Positions 50,892 to 60,837 of a stretch of 64,000 nucleotides of DNA are shown in pieces (the first letter of the stretch is position 1; each line of letters begins with the position of its first letter). This DNA is from Azospirillaceae bacterium (GTDB lineage Bacteria > Pseudomonadota > Alphaproteobacteria > Azospirillales > Azospirillaceae), in assembly GCA_028283825.1 (NCBI GenBank), contig JAPWJW010000003.1, positions 1,201,501 to 1,265,500 on the forward strand. Direction: 5' to 3'. Below the pieces are notes generated by a model, which saw only the letters and a program-made list of their open reading frames with translations, did no database searches and was not told the origin of the DNA. The position numbers were made by a program, and so were the translations under genes.

Positions 50892-51854
50892 ATGGATCGC
50901 CTGGACGACATGGCCCTGTTCGCCCGCGTGGTGGAAAGCCGCAGCTTCACGGTGGCGGCGGACAAGCTGGGCCTGTCGCGCTCCGCCGCCAGCCGCCGCA
51001 TGACGGAACTGGAGGCGCGGCTGGGCGCCCGGCTGCTGAACCGCACCACTCGGCGCATCAGCCTGACCGAGGCGGGGGAGACCTACCTGGCCCGGGTGCA
51101 GCAGATCCTGGCCGACGTGGATGAAGCCGACCGCTCCGTCGCCAGTTTGCAGGCCGCCCCCCGTGGCGTGCTGAAGGTGGCGGCCCCCATGAGCTTCGGC
51201 ATGAAGCACTTAGGGCCGGCCATCGCCGACTTCCTGTCCGCCTTCCCCGATATCGAGGTGGAGATGGACCTGAACGACCGCTTCGTGGATCTGGTGGATG
51301 AGGGCTACGACGTGGCCGTGCGCATCGGCCAGTTGAAGGACAGCTCATTGGTGGCCAAGCGCATCTGCCCCACGCGGGTGGTGCACGCCGCCAGCCCGGC
51401 CTACCTGACCCGCCGGGGCATCCCCCGCGCGCCGGATGATTTGGCCCAGCATGACTGCCTGATCTACACCAACGCGCCGCAGGGGGCGCAATGGCCGTTC
51501 CGCGTCACGCCGTTGACGCCGGGGGCGGCGCGCGGCGGCAACCACGACATCGACGCGGCCACCCGCCTGGTGAAGGTGAATGCGCGCCTGCGCGCCAACA
51601 ACGGCGACGTGCTGCTGGAGGCGGCCTGCGCCGGCGTCGGCATCGTGTCGCTGCCCACCTTCATCTGCGGCGACGCCGTGGCCGACGGCCGCGTCGTGCC
51701 CATCCTGCAGGAATGGTCGGTCAGCCGCAGCGCCATCAACGCCGTCTTCCCCGCCAACCGCCACCTGTCGTCCAAGGTGCGGGTGTTCGTGGATTTCCTG
51801 GCCGACCGCTTCGGCCCCAACCCCTATTGGGATGCGGGATTGAAGTTGGGATAG
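50892..51854 (+). CDS. LysR-family transcription regulator
   Basis: A 320-residue LysR regulator. The N-terminal winged helix reads MALFARVVESRSFTVAADKL and LSRSAASRRMTELEARLGAR, followed by the linker helix and the two-lobed effector domain (LKVAAPMSFGMKHLGPAIADF, FVDLVDEGYDVAVRIGQLKD, IVSLPTFICGDAVADGRVVP). It resembles the DsdC/CrgA-like subgroup that often controls oxidoreductases. Its probable target is the divergent wrbA. An effector cannot be named. Repeat R7 lies 13 bp after the stop in opposite orientation. Confidence 0.93.
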   Translation: MDRLDDMALFARVVESRSFTVAADKLGLSRSAASRRMTELEARLGARLLNRTTRRISLTEAGETYLARVQQILADVDEADRSVASLQAAPRGVLKVAAPMSFGMKHLGPAIADFLSAFPDIEVEMDLNDRFVDLVDEGYDVAVRIGQLKDSSLVAKRICPTRVVHAASPAYLTRRGIPRAPDDLAQHDCLIYTNAPQGAQWPFRVTPLTPGAARGGNHDIDAATRLVKVNARLRANNGDVLLEAACAGVGIVSLPTFICGDAVADGRVVPILQEWSVSRSAINAVFPANRHLSSKVRVFVDFLADRFGPNPYWDAGLKLG

Positions 51855-51867
51855 CGCACCTGGAAAA

Positions 51868-51979
51868 GGAGCGAAGCGACAAGGACGCGACCACGTCCGC
51901 CGGACCTTTCCGGGGAACGAAGTGGACTGGAAAGGGAGGATGAGGCAAGGGCCCGGATGGGCCCGCCCGCCGTCTGAGG
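51868..51979 (-). repeat. Three-hairpin intergenic repeat, copy R7
   Basis: Read on the minus strand: GGGCCC-ATCC-GGGCCC, arms CCTTTCC/GGAAAGG, and GGACGT-GGTC-GCGTCC (one T-G pair), then a tail TTGTCGCTTCGCTCC like that of the tandem array. It lies tail-to-tail with the LysR gene. Confidence 0.85.
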
Positions 51980-52485
51980 GAACAGCACAATTAAAGACGG
52001 CGGATCAGGCGTTGTCCCGACAGGCGGCAGCCCCGTATTGAGCCGCCATCCCCGGTGACTGTACAGCCTGGTCCGCCGTCCATTCTCAGTCGGATGGGCA
52101 AAAAGCCTTGAATCCGCGCTAGGGCGGCCGCTTTGCCACGATAGATCCGACCGTGTTTCCGGATGTCCCACCATGCAGGGGGTTTCGTCCGGTTCAAGCG
52201 CGGGCTGTGACGCCCGCCTCCTGAAACAAAGCGTGCGCCCCCCGGCGGGCCGGGTCAAACGACGATCCCTCATGCCGCAAAGCAGCGGCTACCCGCTGTC
52301 GTCATACCGGGTTAACACGCACCCGGAAGGGGCGAGAAAGCAGTTGGGCAGAGTCCAGACAACGCGAAATGGCCCACGATGACTTGGCGGCGGCCAATTG
52401 CGAACGATTTTCATAATCCTGTCACAACCCGCTTTTACCGCAACCCGCCCCCCCAAACCCGTCATATGCCGCAAATCTTCGTCGC
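51980..52485. other. Intergenic region upstream of the suf operon
   Basis: About 500 bp without a supported gene. Short reading frames on both strands (for example 52173-52382) have no ribosome site and no family resemblance. Some AT-rich patches (52405-52430) occur near the downstream end. I see no tRNA-like cloverleaf or recognised riboswitch. Confidence 0.4.
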
Positions 52486-52514
52486 TTGACATGCCGGGGG
52501 GAGTCGCTACTTAA
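52486..52514 (+). promoter_or_regulatory. Candidate promoter of the suf operon
   Basis: TTGACA at 52486-52491 is followed after 16-17 bases by TACTTA/ACTTAA (52508-52514). It lies about 100 bp upstream of the Rrf2 regulator start. The segment TACTGATTTGGTCCGG just after it could hold a regulator site, but I do not see a clear IscR-type box. Confidence 0.5.
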
Positions 52515-52616
52515 AGGGTACTGATTTGGTCCGGATTGACGGGCCGGTCTTCCGCCCCCGGTTCCGGCAGTCGCCGGGACCTTAAGGTGCAAACCCGACG
52601 CGACAGGATTATCGCA

Positions 52617-53102
52617 TTGATCCGGTTGAGCAAATTGACGGACTACGCCGTCGTGGTCATGACCGCGATGATGCAGGGCGAGGGCGGATCGCACAACGCC
52701 ACCTCGCTGGCGGAGCGTACCGGCCTGCCCGCCCCGACCGTGGCCAAGATCCTGAAGCTGCTGGCCCGGGACGGGCTGATGGCATCGCACCGCGGCGCCA
52801 CCGGCGGTTACCGCCTGGCACGGAGCCCCGAGGCCATCAACGTGGCCCAGATCATCGCCGCCATCGACGGCCCCATCGCCCTGACCGACTGTGTCGAGGG
52901 CTCGGCCGGCGCATGCGGGGTGGAAAGCCTGTGCCCCCGGCGTGGCAACTGGGACCGGGTGAACCGCGCCGTCCGCGGCGCGCTGGAAAGCGTCAGCCTG
53001 GCCGACATGGCCCGGCCCGTCTTCATGGATACCCCCCTGCCCGCAAATTCCGCCGCGCCGGCGGCACCGCACAGCGCGCCGGCCCTGCCGGTCGCGCGCT
53101 GA
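52617..53102 (+). CDS. Rrf2-family (IscR/SufR-like) Fe-S regulator
   Basis: A 161-residue winged-helix regulator: [40 protein letters not shown], the wing [14 protein letters not shown], and three Cys in [16 protein letters not shown] for an Fe-S cluster. The first Cys spacing is seven residues, wider than the five of IscR. A TTG at 52617 is proposed as start, because it yields the usual [13 protein letters not shown] beginning and has AGGA eight bases upstream; no ATG is available nearby. The gene is first of the suf operon, 28 bp before sufB, so it most likely senses Fe-S status and controls the operon. Confidence 0.9.
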   Translation: MIRLSKLTDYAVVVMTAMMQGEGGSHNATSLAERTGLPAPTVAKILKLLARDGLMASHRGATGGYRLARSPEAINVAQIIAAIDGPIALTDCVEGSAGACGVESLCPRRGNWDRVNRAVRGALESVSLADMARPVFMDTPLPANSAAPAAPHSAPALPVAR

Positions 53103-53130
53103 CGTATCGAATTCGAGGAAGAGCAAGAAC

Positions 53131-54615
<1,485 letters not shown>

Positions 54616-54672
54616 GGCCGCAATCCTCTCAAGCCCCTGCCCTTACGAAATTCGGTTTCAAGGAATTACACG

Positions 54673-55425
54673 ATGCTGGAAATCAAGAACCTGCACGCCA
54701 CCGTCGACGGCAAGGAAATCCTGAAAGGGATCAACCTGACCATCAACCCCGGCGAAGTGCACGCCATCATGGGCCCCAACGGCTCCGGCAAGAGCACGCT
54801 GTCCTACGTGCTGTCGGGCCGCGACGGCTATGAGGTGACCGGCGGTTCCGTGACCTTCCAGGGCAAGGACCTGCTGGCCATGGAGGCGGAGGAGCGCGCC
54901 GCCGAGGGCGTGTTCCTGGCCTTCCAGTACCCGGTGGAAATCCCCGGCGTGTCCAACACCACCTTCCTGAAGACCGCGCTGAACGCGGTGCGCAAGCACA
55001 AGGGCCTGCCCGAGCTGGACGCCATGCAGTTCCTGAAGCTGATCCGCGCCAAGGCCAAGTCGCTGAACATGAACGACGACATGATCAAGCGCGCCGTCAA
55101 CGTCGGCTTCTCCGGTGGTGAGAAGAAGCGCAACGACATCCTGCAGATGGCCATGCTGGAGCCCAGCTTCGCCATCCTGGACGAGACCGACAGCGGCCTG
55201 GACATCGACGCCCTGAAGCTGGTGGCCGATGGCGTGAACAGCCTGCGCGGCCCCGACCGGTCCATGCTGGTCATCACCCATTACCAGCGCCTGCTGAGCT
55301 ACATCGTGCCGGACCATGTGCACGTGCTGGCCTATGGCAAAATCGTGCGCAGCGGCGGCAAGGAGCTGGCGCTGGAACTGGAAGCCAAGGGCTACGCCGA
55401 ATTCGGCTCCCCCGAAGCCGCCTGA
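54673..55425 (+). CDS. sufC: Fe-S assembly ATPase SufC
   Basis: SufC is a soluble ABC ATPase that drives SufB/SufD conformational changes. The 250-residue protein shows Walker A GPNGSGKS, the Q-loop FQYPVEIPGV, the signature FSGGEKKRNDILQMAM and Walker B SFAILDETDSGLD, with the H-loop His in VITHYQRLL. The SGGEKKRN signature is that of SufC and not of transporters. The gene starts 57 bp after sufB. Confidence 0.97.
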   Translation: MLEIKNLHATVDGKEILKGINLTINPGEVHAIMGPNGSGKSTLSYVLSGRDGYEVTGGSVTFQGKDLLAMEAEERAAEGVFLAFQYPVEIPGVSNTTFLKTALNAVRKHKGLPELDAMQFLKLIRAKAKSLNMNDDMIKRAVNVGFSGGEKKRNDILQMAMLEPSFAILDETDSGLDIDALKLVADGVNSLRGPDRSMLVITHYQRLLSYIVPDHVHVLAYGKIVRSGGKELALELEAKGYAEFGSPEAA

Positions 55426-55439
55426 AAGGGATCGATGCC

Positions 55440-56813
55440 ATGGCCGCCATCGCCACCCTGAAAGACTTGTACGAGACGCTGAGCCCCGCGCTGCCGGGTG
55501 CCGGTGCCGCCGGCATCGACCGCCTGCGGGCCGACGGCTACGCCCGCTTCGTCGCCGACGGCGTGCCCACGCCCAAGGTGGAAGGCTGGAAGTACACCAA
55601 CCTGCGCGACCTGGCCGGCGTCAGCCTGGCGCCCGCCCAGAGCGCCGCCAACACCGACTTCGACCTGCCCAGCGTGGCGCCGGGCAAGACCCATCGCCTG
55701 GTGTTCGTGGACGGCGTGTTCAGCGCCGCCCTGTCCGCCGTGGGTGAATTGCCCGAGGGTGTGACCCTGGACAGCCTGCGCGGCCAGATCGAGGCCTCCC
55801 CGGCCTACGCGGCGGAAGTGCTGGACCGGTTCCCGGTCCCCAAGGCCGACACCGGCCTGCGCGTCGGCCCCAATCCCGGCCGTGGCCAGTCCGGCGGCCT
55901 GGTCGGCCTGAACAGCGCTTTCCTGGCGGAAGGGGCCGTGCTGACGGTCGATGAGGGCGTGAAGCTGGCGCAGCCGGTGGAACTGGTCTTCGTCGCCACC
56001 GCGACCGACGGCGCCTGGCACCCGCGCGTGCTGGTCGACGTGGCCGCCGGCGCCGAGGTGACGGTGGCGGAGCATCACGTGGCCCGGGGTGGCGGCGCCA
56101 CCTTCGCCAACCTGGTGACCGCCATCCGTGTCGGCGAAGGGGCCACCCTGCGCCACGCCAAGTTCCAGGAAGAGGGCGAGAGCGCCCTGCACCTGGCATC
56201 CATCACCGCCACGGTGGCGGCGTCCGCCGTTTATGAGACCTTCGTGCTGACCACCGGCGCGCGGCTGGCCCGCACCGACGTGCAGGTCCGCCTGGAAGGG
56301 TCGAACGCCCGCACCCGCGTTTCCGGCGCCTATGGCGTGGACGGCAGCCGGCTGGCCGACTTCACCAGCCTGATCGACCATGTCGCCGCCAACTGCACCA
56401 GCCGTGAGGTGGTGAAGGGCGTCATCGACGGCCGTGGCCGCGCCGTGTTCCAGGGCAAGATCATCGTGCGGCCCGACGCGCAGAAGACGGACGGCCACCA
56501 GCTGAACCGCGCCCTGCTGCTGTCCGACACCGCCGAGATCGACGCCAAGCCGGAACTGGAGATCTACGCCGACGACGTCAAGTGCAGCCACGGCGCCACC
56601 GCCGGCGAGCTGGACGAGGAGGCGCTGTTCTACCTGCGGGCCCGCGGCATCCCCGCCGACACCGCCCGCGCCTTGCTGATCGCCGCTTTCCTGGATGAGG
56701 TGGCGGACGAGATCAGCGACGCGACCCTGCGCGCCTTCGCCACCGCCCGCATCCAGGACCGCATCGGCCGCCTGACCGGTATCGCCGTCGATACGGCGGC
56801 AACGGAGGAGTGA
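55440..56813 (+). CDS. sufD: Fe-S assembly protein SufD
   Basis: SufD forms the scaffold together with SufB. The 457-residue protein has an N-terminal helical domain with GWKYTNLRDLAGVSL and a beta-helix domain with EHHVARGGGATFANLV, GAYGVDGSRLADFTSLIDHV, and the C-terminal SHGATAGELDEEALFYLRARGI, which contains the His used at the SufB-SufD interface. The ATG at 55440 (MAAIATLKDL) lies 14 bases after the sufC stop. SufD helps iron entry; the exact role is inferred from family. Confidence 0.95.
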   Translation: MAAIATLKDLYETLSPALPGAGAAGIDRLRADGYARFVADGVPTPKVEGWKYTNLRDLAGVSLAPAQSAANTDFDLPSVAPGKTHRLVFVDGVFSAALSAVGELPEGVTLDSLRGQIEASPAYAAEVLDRFPVPKADTGLRVGPNPGRGQSGGLVGLNSAFLAEGAVLTVDEGVKLAQPVELVFVATATDGAWHPRVLVDVAAGAEVTVAEHHVARGGGATFANLVTAIRVGEGATLRHAKFQEEGESALHLASITATVAASAVYETFVLTTGARLARTDVQVRLEGSNARTRVSGAYGVDGSRLADFTSLIDHVAANCTSREVVKGVIDGRGRAVFQGKIIVRPDAQKTDGHQLNRALLLSDTAEIDAKPELEIYADDVKCSHGATAGELDEEALFYLRARGIPADTARALLIAAFLDEVADEISDATLRAFATARIQDRIGRLTGIAVDTAATEE

Positions 56814-56817
56814 TCCC

Positions 56818-58083
56818 ATGGACACCCGCGTCTTGAGCAACGCCCCGTATGATGTGGAGAAAGTCCGCCAGGACTTCCCCATCCTGACGCGCCTGGTGCA
56901 TGAGAAGCCGGGCCGTCCGGGCAAGCCGCTGGTCTATCTGGACAACGCCGCCAGCGCGCAGAAGCCGCGCGCCGTGATCGACGCCATGGCCAACTTCATG
57001 GCGCACGACTACAGCAATGTGCATCGCGGTGTGCATTACCTGTCGCAGGTGGCAACCAACCTGTATGAAGCCACGCGCGTCAAGACTGCCAAATTCTTCA
57101 ACGCGCCCTCGCCCGACACCATCGTCTTCACCCGCAGCGCCACCGAGGCCATCAATTTGGTGGCCAGCAGCTGGGGCGGCGCCCACCTGAAGGCGGGGGA
57201 TGAGATCATCCTGAGCGTGATGGAGCATCACGCCAACATCGTGCCGTGGCAGTTGCTGCGCGGCCGCACCGGCATCGTCATCAAGGTGGCGCCGGTGCTG
57301 GACGACGGCACCCTGGATCTGGACGCGCTGGAAGGCATGCTGAAAAGCGGCAAGGTCAAGCTGGTGGCCGTCACCCATGGGTCCAATGTCCTGGGCACGG
57401 TGACGCCGGCGGCGCAGATCGCCCGTATGGCCCATGCCGCCGGCGCCAGGGTGCTGTTCGACGGCAGCCAGGCCGCCGTGCACATGCCGGTGGACGTGCA
57501 GGCGATCGACGCCGACTTCTACGTCATGACCGGGCATAAGCTGTATGGCCCCACCGGTTTCGGCGTGCTGTACGGCAAGGCCGACATCCTGGAGTCCATG
57601 CCCCCCTACCAGGGCGGCGGCGACATGATCCAGACCGTGACCTTCGAGGAGACCACCTTCCGCGAGGTGCCGCACCGGTTCGAGGCCGGGACGCCGCCCA
57701 TCGTGGAGGGCATCGGCTTCGGTGCAGCCATCGACTACGTCACCGCCATCGGCATGGACGCGGTGCACGCGCATGAGCAGCGCCTGCTGGCCTATGCCAC
57801 GGAAAAGCTGCAGGCCATCGACGGCCTGCGCCTCATCGGCACCTCGCCCAACAAGGCGGCCATCCTGTCCTTCACCATCGATGGCGTGCACCCGCACGAC
57901 ATCGGCACCCTGGTGGACCGGGCGGGCGTGGCCGTGCGCGTGGGTCGCCACTGTGCCGAACCGCTGATGGAGCGTTTCGGCGTGGGCGCCACCGCCCGCG
58001 CCAGCTTCGCCCTGTACAACACGGAGGCCGAGGCCGACGCCCTGGTGGATGCCGTCCGCGCCGTGAGGGAGTTCTTCAACTGA
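56818..58083 (+). CDS. sufS: Cysteine desulphurase SufS
   Basis: SufS removes sulphur from cysteine with PLP and gives it to SufU. The 421-residue class V aminotransferase-fold protein has YLDNAASAQKPRAVIDAM, EHHANIVPWQL, the PLP lysine in VMTGHKLYGPTG and the catalytic Cys in VRVGRHCAEPLM, with the short loop of group II desulphurases. Start ATG 56818 lies four bases after the sufD stop. Its stop overlaps the start codon of sufU (TGATG). Confidence 0.97.
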   Translation: MDTRVLSNAPYDVEKVRQDFPILTRLVHEKPGRPGKPLVYLDNAASAQKPRAVIDAMANFMAHDYSNVHRGVHYLSQVATNLYEATRVKTAKFFNAPSPDTIVFTRSATEAINLVASSWGGAHLKAGDEIILSVMEHHANIVPWQLLRGRTGIVIKVAPVLDDGTLDLDALEGMLKSGKVKLVAVTHGSNVLGTVTPAAQIARMAHAAGARVLFDGSQAAVHMPVDVQAIDADFYVMTGHKLYGPTGFGVLYGKADILESMPPYQGGGDMIQTVTFEETTFREVPHRFEAGTPPIVEGIGFGAAIDYVTAIGMDAVHAHEQRLLAYATEKLQAIDGLRLIGTSPNKAAILSFTIDGVHPHDIGTLVDRAGVAVRVGRHCAEPLMERFGVGATARASFALYNTEAEADALVDAVRAVREFFN

Positions 58084-58553
58084 TGTTCGACGACCTGCGC
58101 GACCTGTACCAGGAAGTGATCCTGGACCATGGCAAGAACCCGCGGAACTTCGGCAAGCCGGCAGCCTTCAACCGGCTGGCCCGGGGCGAAAACCCGCTGT
58201 GCGGCGACAAGATCAACGTCTACCTGCTGATCGGGCCGGACGGCCTGGTCCAGGACGCGGCTTTCGACGGGCGCGGCTGCGCCATCAGCCAGGCCAGCGC
58301 GTCGCTGATGACGGAGACGCTGAAGGGCAAGACCGAGGTGGAGGCCGAGGCCCTGTTCGGCCACTTCCACGACATGTGCACCAAGGACGACCATGAGCAC
58401 ACTGACCATGGGCCGCTGGACCCGGAAGCGGTGGAAAAGCTGGACGTGCTGTCGGGCGTGCGGGAATTCCCCATGCGCGTGAAGTGCGCGACCCTGGCCT
58501 GGCACACCATGCACGCCGCCATCCATGGCGACGAAAAGACGACGACGGAGTAA
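58083..58553 (+). CDS. sufU: Sulphur-acceptor protein SufU
   Basis: A 156-residue IscU-like protein with three conserved Cys: NPLCGDKINV, GRGCAISQAS and RVKCATLAWHT. The insertion between the second and third Cys (about 20 residues around HFHDMCTKDDHEHTDHG) is longer than in IscU and marks the SufU type, which binds zinc and relays sulphur from SufS rather than acting as scaffold. The insertion is unusually His/Asp-rich. It overlaps sufS by one base, and no sufE is in the operon, in agreement with SufU as the sulphur acceptor. Confidence 0.92.
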   Translation: MFDDLRDLYQEVILDHGKNPRNFGKPAAFNRLARGENPLCGDKINVYLLIGPDGLVQDAAFDGRGCAISQASASLMTETLKGKTEVEAEALFGHFHDMCTKDDHEHTDHGPLDPEAVEKLDVLSGVREFPMRVKCATLAWHTMHAAIHGDEKTTTE

Positions 58554-58558
58554 GCGAG

Positions 58559-58948
58559 ATGTCTGGAGCCGAACGCCCCATCGCGCCGGATGTGACCTTG
58601 CAGGAACCCGCCATCATCCCCGAGGATGAACGGCTGCCCCCCGACGCGCCCTTGGCCGACCGGGTGACGGAAGCCCTGCGCACCGTCTACGATCCGGAAA
58701 TCCCGGTGAACATCTATGAACTGGGCCTGATCTACCGCTGTGACATCGACGCGGAAGGCCAGGTGCAGATCGACATGACCCTGACCGCCCCCGGCTGCCC
58801 GGTGGCAGGGGAGATGCCGGGCCAGGTGCAGGGCGTCGTCGGGTCGGTCGATGGCGTCAAGGACGTCACCGTGAACCTGGTGTGGGAACCGGCCTGGAAC
58901 CCCAGCCTGATGTCGGATGAGGCGCGCGTCGCCCTCAACATGTTCTAA
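58559..58948 (+). CDS. sufT: Fe-S maturation protein SufT (DUF59/MIP18 family)
   Basis: A 129-residue protein with the MIP18-like domain: LRTVYDPEIPVNIYELGLIY (motif DPExPxNIxELGLIY), MTLTAPGCPVAGEMP containing the reactive Cys, and VWEPAWNPSLMSDEAR. SufT helps maturation of Fe-S proteins under high demand. The N-terminal 30 residues are poorly conserved. It starts five bases after the sufU stop, inside the operon. Confidence 0.94.
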   Translation: MSGAERPIAPDVTLQEPAIIPEDERLPPDAPLADRVTEALRTVYDPEIPVNIYELGLIYRCDIDAEGQVQIDMTLTAPGCPVAGEMPGQVQGVVGSVDGVKDVTVNLVWEPAWNPSLMSDEARVALNMF

Positions 58949-58966
58949 TCGGTGGAGACGGAAGTC

Positions 58967-59314
58967 ATGAGCAAGATGGAACGCCCCAAGGCGATGAGCC
59001 TGACCGACGCCGCCGCGGAGCGCGTGAAGGAGATCATGGGCCAGCGCGAGACGCCGGCCGTGGGCCTGCGCGTCGGCGTGAAGGCACGCGGCTGCTCCGG
59101 CCTCAGCTACTTCGTCGAATATGCCGACGCCAAGAAGCCGTTCGAGGAGGTGGTGGAAGAGAAGGGCGTCACCCTGCTGCTGGACCCCGCCTCCACCATG
59201 TTCCTGCTGGGCACGCAGATGGATTACGTGGAAGACAAGTTCCAGTCGGGCTTCGTCTTCACCAATCCGAACGAGAAGGGCCGCTGCGGCTGCGGCGAAA
59301 GCTTCACGGTTTAA
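58967..59314 (+). CDS. sufA: A-type Fe-S carrier SufA
   Basis: A 115-residue A-type carrier with three Cys: KARGCSGLSYF and the C-terminal GRCGCGESF. Such proteins carry [2Fe-2S] or [4Fe-4S] clusters to target enzymes. The ATG at 58967 has GGAG and GGAA upstream; an in-frame start 15 bases earlier is not favoured. It is the last gene of the suf operon; its stop is followed by the long hairpin of repeat R8, which may end or stabilise the transcript. Confidence 0.94.
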   Translation: MSKMERPKAMSLTDAAAERVKEIMGQRETPAVGLRVGVKARGCSGLSYFVEYADAKKPFEEVVEEKGVTLLLDPASTMFLLGTQMDYVEDKFQSGFVFTNPNEKGRCGCGESFTV

Positions 59315-59319
59315 TACGC

Positions 59320-59482
59320 ACGGTATTTGAACGTGACCGTTCAAATACCGTCCCTCAGGCGCCGGGCGCGACCATCCGGTCGCTTGGGCTTCCTCGCTTC
59401 CCGGTCCGCCTTTGGCTCCCCGGAAAGCTCCGGCGGCCCCAGTCGGGGCCTACGGCGGCACGATCAAAATTTCGTGCCGCTG
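59320..59482 (+). repeat. Three-hairpin intergenic repeat, copy R8 with long outer hairpins
   Basis: An outer hairpin ACGGTATTTGAACG / CGTTCAAATACCGT (59320-59351, perfect 14-bp stem, TGAC loop) begins six bases after the sufA stop. The core follows at 59353: GCGACC-ATCC-GGTCGC, arms GCTTCCC/GGAAAGC (one mismatch), GGCCCC-AGTC-GGGGCC, and a terminal hairpin CGGCGGCACGA / TCGTGCCGCTG (59453-59482). It fills the gap between convergent genes. Confidence 0.92.
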
Positions 59483-59504
59483 ATGTAAAGGTTCTTCCGC
59501 CCCC

Positions 59505-60080
59505 TCAGGAAGCGTTGGCGGCATCCAGGTTGGTGACCGCCATGTCCAGCGCATCCAGGTCGATGGCGGTGACATCCAGCACCACGTGGGTCGTGCTGGG
59601 AAAGCGGGCGATGACCCGGTTATTGAATTCCCGCGCGCTGCCGGCGTAGCCATGGACCAGGCTGGTGCCCCCGCCGCCGCCATCCGTCGCCCCGCTGATG
59701 GGGCTGACGCGCGCCTCGAACAGCGTATCGCCCGACGACCACGCCTGTGACACCAGGTTCAAACGGCGGGGAATCACCTGCTGCAGCGTGTTCTTGCGCG
59801 TCTCGATCTCGCTGGTCCGGGCGGTCATTTCCACCAACTCCTCTTCCACTTCCTTCAGGGCGGATTTGATCTGGCCTTCCTGCTGGCGTGCGGCGCGCAG
59901 GGCGGCGGCGGCCTTGTTCCTTTCCTCGACCACGGCGGTGACGCGCCGCTCGGTCTTGCGGATTTCCGTGATCACCCGGTTCAGGGAATAGATCATCGCC
60001 GCCCCGCCCAGGGCCAAGGCACCGACATGCAGCGGGCTGGGGTTGGCATAGGCGTCGGCGAAGGCGTCCATCAACAGCAT
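59505..60080 (-). CDS. Membrane-anchored coiled-coil protein, second of a pair
   Basis: A 191-residue protein starting MLLMDAFADAYANPS at ATG 60080 (GGGAG eight bases upstream). One hydrophobic helix (HVGALALGGAAMIYSL) is followed by a long coiled coil (TEIRKTERRVTAVVEERNKA, QEGQIKSALKEVEEELVEMT) and a C-terminal mixed domain containing FEARVSPISG and HVVLDVTAIDLDALDMAVT. I recognise no family. It follows the other coiled-coil gene by 13 bp on the same strand, so the two are an operon and may form a heteromeric membrane complex. Its long antisense reading frames are not supported. Confidence 0.65.
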   Translation of the reverse strand: MLLMDAFADAYANPSPLHVGALALGGAAMIYSLNRVITEIRKTERRVTAVVEERNKAAAALRAARQQEGQIKSALKEVEEELVEMTARTSEIETRKNTLQQVIPRRLNLVSQAWSSGDTLFEARVSPISGATDGGGGGTSLVHGYAGSAREFNNRVIARFPSTTHVVLDVTAIDLDALDMAVTNLDAANAS

Positions 60081-60093
60081 GGTCGCATCTCCC

Positions 60094-60837
60094 TCATCGC
60101 GAAGTGGGCCGGGTGAGACCGGGCACAGGGCGCGCACCCGCCTTGGAAACATCCGCACCCGCCGGGGGCGCAGCGGTGAAGCGGCCGTCAGAGGGGGTGG
60201 GCGGCGTGGACGGCATGCCAAGCCCGGCCTCGAAGGCGGGGCCCGGTGCCGGCACGGTCTGGCCCAGCGTGGCTTTTCCAGCCGCCGGTGCGGCCGTGGG
60301 CTGGGCGGCCTGGCGCAGATTGTCGATGGAGAAACCGTCGGCCAGGGCGAATTCCTGCTGCAAACTGGTGCGCGCATCCCGGTCGTTGCGGGCCCAGATC
60401 CGCGCCCGGTTGACGTGCCGCCAAAGTGGGCAGATGGCGTTGATTCCGGACACCACGCCGTTTCTCAAGGCGTTGTTGTTGATCTCGGCGACGTACAGCG
60501 ACAGGCCTTTGGCCGGCGCCTCGCCCAGGCGGTGCCACACCTCCACCCGCCGCTGCTCGAACTGCTCACACTCCTTTTCCAGGCGCTGCAGGTCGGTGGA
60601 CTGGCGGAAGCGCACGGCGGTGCGCTGATCGCGCAGCCGCCCGTTCTCCCGGTTGGCCGCCACCAGCTTTTCCGTGGTCCGCTTGATCTCCTGGATCTCG
60701 CCCTTGACCTTGGCGTGGCTGGCCATCCACTCATAGAGGTCGCCGATGATGAGGCGCAGCAATTCCAGCAGCACCATGGCCGCCACGACGGCGCCCACGA
60801 TGGCCAGAACCACAAGGTCTGATTTATCCAACTGCAC
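60094..60837 (-). CDS. Membrane-anchored coiled-coil protein, first of a pair
   Basis: A protein of about 247 residues if GTG 60837 is the start (GTGCAGTTGGATAAATC, with GGGGG just upstream); ATG 60939 would give a longer form. It has one strong N-terminal helix (LVVLAIVGAVVAAMVLLELLRLI), a coiled-coil of about 90 residues (VKGEIQEIKRTTEKLVAANRE, LQRLEKECEQFEQRRVEVW), a globular part with NAICPLWRHVNRARIWARND, and a Pro/Ala-rich, probably disordered tail. No family is recognised. The order helix, coiled coil, small domain is shared with its downstream partner. Cellular role unknown. Confidence 0.65.
   Translation of the reverse strand: MQLDKSDLVVLAIVGAVVAAMVLLELLRLIIGDLYEWMASHAKVKGEIQEIKRTTEKLVAANRENGRLRDQRTAVRFRQSTDLQRLEKECEQFEQRRVEVWHRLGEAPAKGLSLYVAEINNNALRNGVVSGINAICPLWRHVNRARIWARNDRDARTSLQQEFALADGFSIDNLRQAAQPTAAPAAGKATLGQTVPAPGPAFEAGLGMPSTPPTPSDGRFTAAPPAGADVSKAGARPVPGLTRPTSR

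Noticed and set aside
52173-52382. Small gene upstream of the suf operon
   Set aside because: No ribosome site, no family, and codon use unlike the neighbours; treated as chance frame.
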